A stretch of 5,510 nt of DNA from Hyphomicrobiales bacterium. GTDB lineage: Bacteria > Pseudomonadota > Alphaproteobacteria > Rhizobiales > Devosiaceae. Under the pieces are notes generated by a model that was given only the letters and a program-made list of their open reading frames with translations, searched no databases and was not told where the DNA came from. Location of the stretch: the NCBI GenBank assembly GCA_015487515.1, contig WFPQ01000138.1, forward strand, positions 1-5,510, in the 5' to 3' direction. This document shows, piece by piece, positions 1 to 5,510 of this stretch (position 1 is its first letter; every line of letters begins with the position of its first letter). Made by a program: the position numbers and the translations under genes.

Positions 1-3000
1 CACCTGGGCCGCATCGGCCGAGGTGGCCGAGGTCATCTTGTGGACGAAGGCCGGGCCACCCCTGTTGATCATGGCATTGGACAGGACCGTTGCTATGACT
101 TCACGCCTGAGGCGATGGTTCTCTATGGTCTGGGGCTGTTGTCCGGCCAGGCGAGATGGGAAATAGCGGTAAAGCTCCTTGGCTAGGTAGGGATCGTCGG
201 GCACGCTGGAATCAAGCAGCTGTTCGCTAAGGGTGTTCTTTGCATAGGCCAGGAGTATGGAAATTTCCGGCCTGGTGAGGGGGATGGATGATTTAATTCT
301 TTCGGCAATCTGGGCATCATCGGGCAAAAATTCGACAGCCCTGTCCAGTTCGCCGGCACTTTCAAGGGCCTGCATGAGGGCAAACAGGTCAGCGGTTCCA
401 TCCATGCCCGCCCGCTGGGCCAGGGAAAGGGCAAGGGTTTGCAGGTAGTTGTTGCGCAGGCAGAGCTCGGCAACCTCGTCGGTCATTTCGGCAAGGAACC
501 GGTTGCGCTGTTCAAGGTCCATGGTGCCGTCGCGCACCAGGGTGCCAAGGGCTATCTTGATATTGACTTCCAGGTCGGAGGAATTGACACCGGCCGAATT
601 GTGAATGGCGTCGGTATCGACAAGGCCTCCACGCAGGGCAAACTCGATGCGGCCGGGCTGGGTTATGCCAAGGTTGGCACCCTCGCCAATGGCCCTGGCC
701 CGCACTTCCTGGGCGGTTATGCGAATTGCATCATTGGCCTTGTCATCGGCATCGGTGTTGGATTCGGTGCTGGCGCGTACATAGGTGCCGATTCCACCAA
801 ACCACAAAAGATCGACCCGGGCCCGCAGGATGGCGCTGATTACCTGGTTTGGCGTGTGTTTTTCACCCTTGAGGTCAAGGACCTCAAGGGCCTGCCTGGA
901 AAGGGATATGGATTTTGAGGAGCGGGGATAGATTCCGCCTCCCTCCGAGAGAAGGCCCCTGTCGTAATCCTGCCAGCTGGACCGGTCCAGGCCGAACATT
1001 CTCTTGCGTTCCCCGTAGCTTCTGGCGATATCGGGATCGGGGTCGATGAAAATGTCCCGGTGATCAAAGGCGGCAATCAGGCGGGTCTGCCTGGAGAGCA
1101 GCATGCCGTTGCCGAAAACATCTCCGGACATGTCACCGACTCCGACAACACTGAAGGGTGAAGTCTGGATGTCCCGGTCCATCTCCCGGAAGTGGCGTTT
1201 TACCGCTTCCCAGGCGCCGCGGGCGGTTATGCCCATTTTCTTGTGGTCGTAGCCGGCCGAACCGCCGGAGGCAAAGGCATCGCCAAGCCAGAAACCGCGC
1301 TCAAGGGAAATGGCGTTGGCGGTGTCGGAAAACGTGGCGGTGCCCTTGTCTGCTGCCACCACCAGGTAGGGATCGTCCCCATCGCGCCGGTGCAGCATAT
1401 GGGGGGGGATGATCTGGTCGCCATCAAGATTGTCGGTGACATCGAGCAGGGAGCCGATGAAAATCCTGTAACATTCGGTGCCTTCCCGGACAAAGGTTTC
1501 CCGGTCAGGATTCTGGGGCATCTGCTTGGGAACGAAACCGCCCTTTGAGCCAACGGGAACGATGACGGCGTTCTTGGTCATCTGGGCCTTGACCAGACCC
1601 AGAATCTCGGTGCGGAAGTCTTCGGGCCGGTCCGACCAGCGCAGGCCGCCGCGGGCAATGGGGCCGCCCCGCAGGTGAATTCCCTCCAGCCGGGGGGAAT
1701 AGACCGAAATCTCCCGATAGGGCCTTGGGGCCGGCATGCCATCTATGTTCTGGCTGTCAAACTTGATGGCAAGGGCCGGGCGGCGCCGGCCATCCTCGGT
1801 GCGCTGGAAAAAGTTGGTGCGCAGGGAGTTTTGTACCAGGTTCAGGATGCTGCGCAATATGCGATCCTCGTCCAGCGAAGTGATTTCCTCCAGTCCGCCG
1901 GTGATTTTATCGACCAGGCGCCTGACCTTTTCGTCACGGCTTTCAACGGGTTGTGGATCGTGCAGAATGTAGAACAGTTCCATAAGCCTGGCGCTTATGG
2001 CACCCTGGACATTCAGGGAAGCCCAGATATAGCGCTGGGAATAGGGGGTGCCGATCTGGTGCAGGTAGCGGACAAGGGCACGCATTATGGCGATGTCATG
2101 CCATTCAAGACCCGCGGTTATGGCAAGGGCGTTAAGACCGTCGCTTTCCGCCTGACCTGTCCAGATGGCCCTGATGGCCCGTTCAAGGCGCGGACTCAAG
2201 TCCCTGACATTGATGTCCCGGGCATTTTCAAGCTTCACGTTCATTTCGTGCAGATAGAATTTTTGACCTCCCCTGGGGGTGATCTTGAAGGAATCCTCGT
2301 CGATCACGCTGAAACCGAAATATTCCAGCATCGGTACCCGGTTCGAAAGGGGGATGGGGGTAAGGGGATGAAACACTTTCAGGCAAAGTTCATCGGTGGC
2401 ACTGCCGTCTTTTTCATAAAGGCGCACTGCAATGCCGTGGTCACCGGATATGGACTTTATGACCTCTATGTCCTTCAGGGCATTTGCCGGGGAGTTGTTC
2501 GACTGGTAACCGGGGGGAAAGGCGTCGGTATAGGAGGCAACGTCGGACGGATCGGAGGCGATGGAGAGAATGTGGTCGCCGAAGGAACGTACTATCTCGG
2601 TAACGTCCTTTTCCATTTCGCTGCGCAGGGGCCTTGGGGTCTTTCCTCCGTTGCGCCCTATTATGTACTGGATGCGTACCATGCCCCCTTCCGGAAAATG
2701 GGGATAGTAGGCAGAGACGCGACCATCATATTTGCCGGCAAGGTAGTTGCCTATTTTTGCCCGCAGGTTGGAATCGTAGCGGTCCCTTGGCACGAAAACC
2801 AGAATCGAGACAAAATTGTCGAACTGGTCGATGCGGGGCAGAACCCGCACCTGGGGCCGGTCGGGCAGGGCGGCAATGACAGTGGCAAATTCAAAGAGCA
2901 GGTTTTCCGAAATCTGGAAAAGTTCTTCACGGGGATAGTTTTCAAGGGCTGCCATCAGGGCCTTGCCGGCATGGCTGTTGGGTTCGAGCCTGGAACGGCG

Positions 3001-4041
3001 CATGGTTTCTGAAATCTTGCGGCGGATCAGGGGAACCTCTGTGTGGGGGGTGGCAAGGGACATGGAGGTAAAAAGGCCGATTATGCGCAATTCGCCAGAC
3101 AGTCTGCCGGCCTCGTCATAAATCTTGACGCCGATATAGTCCATGTGGACCCGGCGGTGGACCCGGGCCTGGATATTGGCCTTTGTGACCATTATCGGAT
3201 CGGATTTCTTGAGAAAGACCATGTGCCGTTCGGTCATTTCCACATATTTTGCCCCATCGCGCAGGAAATAGAACCGGGGGTCCTCCAGAACGCCGAGACC
3301 GCCATCCTTTACGGGTTCGAGATGGGCGTTTTCATCCCCGTTCACGAGCCGGTATTCGCGCATGCCCAGGAAGGTGAAATTGTGATCGGCCAGCCAGGCA
3401 AGAAAATGCAGGGTTTCGGCCAGAACCTGGGGGGGGATGTCCGGCGGGTTCTGCCGGTATGAATGGACCAGGGTCCGCAATTTTTCGAGCATCGGCCGCC
3501 AGCCGCGAACGGCGCGGCGAACCTCGAGCAGAACTTCGTCTATTTCCGCATAGAGCTCGGCCAGCCTGACTTCGTCGCTGATGGGGTCAATGTGAACCTG
3601 GAGAAAGCTTTCAAAGGAGGAGTCCTTTTTGGCTTCTGGCAGTATTTTCCAGGGGGAGGAGGTCTTGTCGATGGGGATTATGGGGTGGATGAACATGCGG
3701 ATGGAGCCGCCCTTTGCCCGGATGGCGGCCAGTGTGGAATCCACGAGAAAGGGCATGTCGGTAATAAAAATGTCGATTATCTGTACACCCCGGGGGTCCT
3801 TTTCGTCCGGTTTCCAGATGTGAATCAGGTGGTCCGAAGCACTTCTTTTAGAAAAACGGGCAAAGGAGTGGGTCAGAATCCGTTCATATTGTTCCGGGGA
3901 GTAGAGATGGATATCCTCATCATCGATTGCCGAAATCGCGTGGGAATAAAAATCGGCAAGTCCGGGATCGGACTGGCGCAGTTTTTCAGCCTGTTTCAGG
4001 GCCGCTCCCCGAAGCTTTCTGGTGTTTTCCTGTGTCGACAT
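1..4041 (-). CDS. gdhB: NAD-specific glutamate dehydrogenase, large (180 kDa class), 3' end outside window
   Basis: Cytoplasmic enzyme that oxidatively deaminates glutamate to 2-oxoglutarate and ammonium with NAD+; in this family it usually serves glutamate catabolism. The frame is open for 1347 codons, against about 1600 in full-length members. ACT-like regulatory modules are suggested near residues 75-165 (MPFLVDS at 96-102), to about 340 (RIIGLFTS at 319-326) and 395-495 (FVPRDRYD around 416-423), followed by a helical linker to about 710. The catalytic core shows GGLRWSDR (W802), VGSKGGFVPKQMP (K833, probable glutamate-site lysine by analogy), ADKGTATFSDTAN (K899), GVGDMSGDVFGNG (967-979), WFGGIGTY (to 1087), GEGANLG (1119-1125) and NSAGVNSSDLEVNIK (1148-1162). 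LTRPEISILLAYAK (1255-1268) opens the C-terminal helical domain. The ATG at 4041 has AGAGG five bases upstream and an in-frame TGA at 4068-4066, so the start is well fixed; GTG at 4056 is the only alternative. No frameshift or missing motif was seen. The equivalent in Caulobacter is called gdhZ, so the symbol is provisional. Confidence 0.96.
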   Translation of the reverse strand, partial: MSTQENTRKLRGAALKQAEKLRQSDPGLADFYSHAISAIDDEDIHLYSPEQYERILTHSFARFSKRSASDHLIHIWKPDEKDPRGVQIIDIFITDMPFLVDSTLAAIRAKGGSIRMFIHPIIPIDKTSSPWKILPEAKKDSSFESFLQVHIDPISDEVRLAELYAEIDEVLLEVRRAVRGWRPMLEKLRTLVHSYRQNPPDIPPQVLAETLHFLAWLADHNFTFLGMREYRLVNGDENAHLEPVKDGGLGVLEDPRFYFLRDGAKYVEMTERHMVFLKKSDPIMVTKANIQARVHRRVHMDYIGVKIYDEAGRLSGELRIIGLFTSMSLATPHTEVPLIRRKISETMRRSRLEPNSHAGKALMAALENYPREELFQISENLLFEFATVIAALPDRPQVRVLPRIDQFDNFVSILVFVPRDRYDSNLRAKIGNYLAGKYDGRVSAYYPHFPEGGMVRIQYIIGRNGGKTPRPLRSEMEKDVTEIVRSFGDHILSIASDPSDVASYTDAFPPGYQSNNSPANALKDIEVIKSISGDHGIAVRLYEKDGSATDELCLKVFHPLTPIPLSNRVPMLEYFGFSVIDEDSFKITPRGGQKFYLHEMNVKLENARDINVRDLSPRLERAIRAIWTGQAESDGLNALAITAGLEWHDIAIMRALVRYLHQIGTPYSQRYIWASLNVQGAISARLMELFYILHDPQPVESRDEKVRRLVDKITGGLEEITSLDEDRILRSILNLVQNSLRTNFFQRTEDGRRRPALAIKFDSQNIDGMPAPRPYREISVYSPRLEGIHLRGGPIARGGLRWSDRPEDFRTEILGLVKAQMTKNAVIVPVGSKGGFVPKQMPQNPDRETFVREGTECYRIFIGSLLDVTDNLDGDQIIPPHMLHRRDGDDPYLVVAADKGTATFSDTANAISLERGFWLGDAFASGGSAGYDHKKMGITARGAWEAVKRHFREMDRDIQTSPFSVVGVGDMSGDVFGNGMLLSRQTRLIAAFDHRDIFIDPDPDIARSYGERKRMFGLDRSSWQDYDRGLLSEGGGIYPRSSKSISLSRQALEVLDLKGEKHTPNQVISAILRARVDLLWFGGIGTYVRASTESNTDADDKANDAIRITAQEVRARAIGEGANLGITQPGRIEFALRGGLVDTDAIHNSAGVNSSDLEVNIKIALGTLVRDGTMDLEQRNRFLAEMTDEVAELCLRNNYLQTLALSLAQRAGMDGTADLFALMQALESAGELDRAVEFLPDDAQIAERIKSSIPLTRPEISILLAYAKNTLSEQLLDSSVPDDPYLAKELYRYFPSRLAGQQPQTIENHRLRREVIATVLSNAMINRGGPAFVHKMTSATSADAAQV
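1401..1408. repeat. Eight-base G/C homopolymer inside the dehydrogenase gene
   Basis: Eight G on the plus strand read as C8 in the gene, coding Ile-Pro-Pro-His just before the conserved DGDDPYLVVAADKG segment. The frame is intact on both sides, so no frameshift is present in this sequence. Confidence 0.85.
3429..3436. repeat. Second eight-base G/C homopolymer inside the dehydrogenase gene
   Basis: Again G8 on the plus strand, coding Ile-Pro-Pro-Gln near residues 202-205 of the dehydrogenase. It shares the 12-base string TGGGGGGGGATG with the tract at 1400-1411. Flanking translation stays in frame, so the gene is intact here. Confidence 0.85.
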
Positions 4042-4046
4042 GATGG

Positions 4047-4051
4047 CCTCT
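4047..4051 (-). promoter_or_regulatory. Ribosome binding site of the glutamate dehydrogenase gene
   Basis: Read on the minus strand, AGAGG is followed by the five-base spacer CCATC and then the ATG at 4041. The spacing is suitable for a Shine-Dalgarno site. It supports ATG 4041 over the in-frame GTG at 4056, which lies upstream of this motif. Confidence 0.6.
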
Positions 4052-4120
4052 CGCACATTTTCGAATCACCCTTATCAGGCAAGATTTGCACTCAAGGTGG
4101 CAAAATGTCCATCAGCCAGT

Positions 4121-4135
4121 TTTCCCTTGGGGAAA
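4121..4135. promoter_or_regulatory. Perfect inverted repeat TTTCCC-TTG-GGGAAA, possible operator
   Basis: Two perfect 6-base arms (4121-4126 and 4130-4135) flank a 3-base centre. The arms do not extend cleanly: 4120/4136 mismatch, while 4119/4137 pair. The site lies 17 bases upstream of the proposed leuC -35 box and about 80 bases upstream of the dehydrogenase start, so a bound regulator could affect either gene. Nothing identifies the protein. A very short hairpin or chance are alternatives, and no T-run follows to suggest a terminator. Confidence 0.35.
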
Positions 4136-4152
4136 TCACCGATGAATCTTCC

Positions 4153-4181
4153 TTGAAATTTTCACCCTGCGCAACTAAAAC
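4153..4181 (+). promoter_or_regulatory. leuC: Candidate sigma-70-type promoter for leuC
   Basis: TTGAAA at 4153-4158 matches five of six bases of the -35 consensus. After a 17-base spacer, TAAAAC at 4176-4181 matches four of six of the -10 consensus. Transcription would begin near 4188 and leave a leader of roughly 80 bases before leuC. The -35 overlaps a small palindrome, GAAA-T-TTTC (4155-4163). Placement and spacing are good, but the -10 is weak and nearby AT-rich stretches offer alternatives. I found no equally good promoter for the dehydrogenase on the opposite strand. Confidence 0.4.
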
Positions 4182-4227
4182 CCAAGCAGGATTAAAATCC
4201 AGGCGGCATGCAGGTCCTGGAATCTTG

Positions 4228-4265
4228 CAGGAATGGAAGCCGACCCGACAAGAATGGAAGCCGAC
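4228..4265 (+). repeat. Imperfect tandem repeat, 21-base period, just before leuC
   Basis: GAATGGAAGCCGAC occurs perfectly at 4231-4244 and 4252-4265. Extending three bases to the left gives a 17-base match with one mismatch (4228-4244 versus 4249-4265). The repeat carries two copies of GGAAG, of which the second (4256-4260) is the best Shine-Dalgarno candidate for leuC. The 21-base period is exactly seven codons, so the copies stay in the same frame. It may be an old local duplication of the leuC translation-initiation region. Confidence 0.75.
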
Positions 4266-4274
4266 ATCAGATGA
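4233..4274 (+). CDS. Possible 13-codon leader ORF overlapping the leuC start
   Basis: A short frame reads [13 protein letters not shown] and then TGA. Its stop (4272-4274) overlaps the leuC ATG (4271-4273) as ATGA, the arrangement typical of translational coupling. The two MEAD units come from the 21-base repeat. It contains no leucine codons, so it is not a classical leucine-attenuation leader peptide. Its own Shine-Dalgarno site is poor: an AGG at 4229-4231 lies only one base from the ATG. It could be a by-product of the repeat. The peptide resembles nothing I recognise. Confidence 0.2.
   Translation: MEADPTRMEADIR
4256..4260 (+). promoter_or_regulatory. leuC: Weak ribosome binding site candidate for leuC
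   Basis: GGAAG lies ten bases before the leuC ATG, which is long for a Shine-Dalgarno site, and the bases nearer the start (CCGACATCAG) contain nothing better. This weak site makes translation coupled to the overlapping leader ORF, or use of the upstream ATG at 4208 with AGG at 4201-4203, worth considering. Confidence 0.35.
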
Positions 4275-5510
4275 GCGCCACCACCCTTTACGACAAAATC
4301 TGGAATGATCACCTGGTCGCCGAGAATGATGATGGCACTTCGCTGCTTTATATCGACAGGCACCTGGTGCACGAGGTCACTTCTCCCCAGGCTTTCGAAG
4401 GGCTAAGAATGGCCGGACGCAAGGTCAGGAATCCGCAGCGCACGCTGGCGGTGGTGGATCACAATGTTCCGACCACCGATCGTTCAAGGGGCATCCAGGA
4501 CCCCGAGAGTGCCTTGCAGGTGGAAACGATGGCCAGGAACGCGGCCGAATTCGGGGTGGAATATTTCAACGAAATGGATCCCAGGCAGGGGGTTGTGCAC
4601 ATTGTCGGGCCGGAACAGGGCTTTACCCTGCCGGGCATGACGATCGTCTGCGGAGACAGCCATACCTCGACTCACGGGGCCTTTGGGGCGCTGGCCCATG
4701 GCATTGGCACCTCTGAAGTCGAACATGTGCTGGCAACCCAGACCCTGATCCAGTCAAAGGCCAAGAACATGCGGGTCGTGGTCAATGGGCGGCTTCCAGA
4801 GGGAGTAAGCGCCAAGGACATGATATTGGCCATAATCGGGGAAATCGGCACGGCAGGGGGAACCGGCCACGTGATAGAATTTGCCGGGGAGGCCGTGACT
4901 GACCTGTCGATGGAAGGGCGCATGACCGTGTGCAACATGACCATCGAGGCCGGGGCCAGGGCCGGATTGATTGCCCCGGATGAAAAGACCTTCGATTATG
5001 TCAGGGGCCGGCCCAGGGCTCCGAAGGGAGAAGAGCTGGAACGGGCATTGACGTATTGGAGAACCCTGGTCAGCGATGATGATGCCGAATTTGACAGGGA
5101 GGTCTTTCTTGATGCGGACAATCTGCCTCCCATAGTCACCTGGGGCTCTTCCCCCGAGGACGTGGTTTCGATTTCGGGGGTGGTGCCCGACCCGGAGCAG
5201 ATCGAGGATCCGAGCCGCAGGGAATCCAAACGAAGGGCCCTGGAATATATGGGCCTGAAGGCGGGAGAAAAAATTTCTGACATCGCGATCGACCGGGTCT
5301 TTCTCGGCTCTTGTACGAACGGACGCATCGAGGACCTGCGGGCGGCGGCAAGCATGATCGGTGACAACAGGGTCAGGGAAGGAGTCAGTGCCATGGTGGT
5401 TCCCGGCTCCGGCCTGGTCAAGAGGCAGGCCGAGGAAGAGGGCCTGGACAGGATTTTCATCAATGCGGGATTCGAATGGCGGGAGCCGGGATGTTCCATG
5501 TGTCTGGCCA
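4271..5510 (+). CDS. leuC: 3-isopropylmalate dehydratase large subunit, 3' end outside window
   Basis: With LeuD it forms isopropylmalate isomerase, which converts 2-isopropylmalate to 3-isopropylmalate through 2-isopropylmaleate in cytoplasmic leucine biosynthesis. It belongs to the aconitase family and uses a 4Fe-4S cluster. The 413 visible residues begin [16 protein letters not shown] and include [40 protein letters not shown] (127-136), [13 protein letters not shown] and [15 protein letters not shown] (218-232). The cluster ligands are C348 in FLGSCTNGR and C408 and C411 in GCSMC; the spacing matches E. coli LeuC (347, 407, 410). Members are about 470 residues long, so some 55-60 are missing. 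ATG 4271 places TLYDKIW where homologues have it. An in-frame ATG at 4208 would add 21 codons (first in-frame stop upstream is TAA 4193-4195), but those residues look unlike a LeuC N-terminus. leuD is not in the window. Confidence 0.98.
   Translation, partial: MSATTLYDKIWNDHLVAENDDGTSLLYIDRHLVHEVTSPQAFEGLRMAGRKVRNPQRTLAVVDHNVPTTDRSRGIQDPESALQVETMARNAAEFGVEYFNEMDPRQGVVHIVGPEQGFTLPGMTIVCGDSHTSTHGAFGALAHGIGTSEVEHVLATQTLIQSKAKNMRVVVNGRLPEGVSAKDMILAIIGEIGTAGGTGHVIEFAGEAVTDLSMEGRMTVCNMTIEAGARAGLIAPDEKTFDYVRGRPRAPKGEELERALTYWRTLVSDDDAEFDREVFLDADNLPPIVTWGSSPEDVVSISGVVPDPEQIEDPSRRESKRRALEYMGLKAGEKISDIAIDRVFLGSCTNGRIEDLRAAASMIGDNRVREGVSAMVVPGSGLVKRQAEEEGLDRIFINAGFEWREPGCSMCLA

Noticed and set aside
1675..3012. 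A 445-codon open frame on the plus strand, and similar frames at 439-918, 3043-3462 and 3463-4308
   Set aside because: They lie antisense to the dehydrogenase in exact codon register, where stops arise only from TTA, CTA or TCA sense codons, which this gene rarely uses. The opposite strand carries continuous, recognisable family motifs, and these translations resemble no known protein.
4042..4120. Promoter for the dehydrogenase on the minus strand
   Set aside because: TTGCCA and TTGAGT are present upstream on that strand, but their spacing to the only -10-like element (TGATAA) is about 20 and 12 bases, so no convincing pair could be assigned.
4064..4140. AATCACC occurring at 4064-4070 and 4134-4140
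   Set aside because: A seven-base direct repeat 70 bases apart is easily expected by chance, and neither copy has a meaningful position relative to a promoter.
4215..4232. TCCTG/CAGGA inverted repeat that could form a hairpin near the leader ORF start
   Set aside because: Only five base pairs with an eight-base loop, no T-run and no extension of the stem. It is too weak to call a terminator, attenuator or riboswitch.
4996..5499. A 167-codon open frame on the minus strand opposite leuC
   Set aside because: The plus strand here encodes conserved LeuC sequence including the cluster cysteines. The minus-strand product is a low-information serine/arginine/proline-rich translation typical of an antisense shadow.

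Overview
The window looks like an ordinary housekeeping segment of an alphaproteobacterial chromosome. By eye the base composition is moderately GC-rich. Both genes resemble alphaproteobacterial versions, most clearly the LeuC N-terminus. I cannot place the organism more precisely from this sequence.

Layout: two large genes are transcribed away from each other from a 229-base intergenic region (4042-4270), and both run off the window. On the minus strand, 4041 down to 1 encodes the first 1347 residues of a large (about 180 kDa class) NAD-specific glutamate dehydrogenase: ACT-like regulatory modules, then a helical linker, then the catalytic core. Roughly the last 250 residues are missing beyond base 1. 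On the plus strand, 4271-5510 encodes the first 413 residues of LeuC, the large subunit of 3-isopropylmalate dehydratase. All three iron-sulfur cysteines are inside the window, and about 55-60 C-terminal residues are missing beyond base 5510.

The intergenic region holds a ribosome binding site for the dehydrogenase, a plausible sigma-70-type promoter for leuC, a perfect TTTCCC-TTG-GGGAAA palindrome that could be an operator, and an imperfect tandem repeat with a 21-base period directly before leuC. That repeat contains a possible 13-codon leader ORF, whose stop codon overlaps the leuC start as ATGA. This is the least expected feature here.

Functionally, the dehydrogenase feeds carbon and ammonium from glutamate into 2-oxoglutarate, while LeuC works in leucine synthesis, whose last step uses glutamate as amino donor. 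Joint control is conceivable, but the sequence does not show it. I see no RNA gene, mobile element, CRISPR array, or undescribed multi-gene system.
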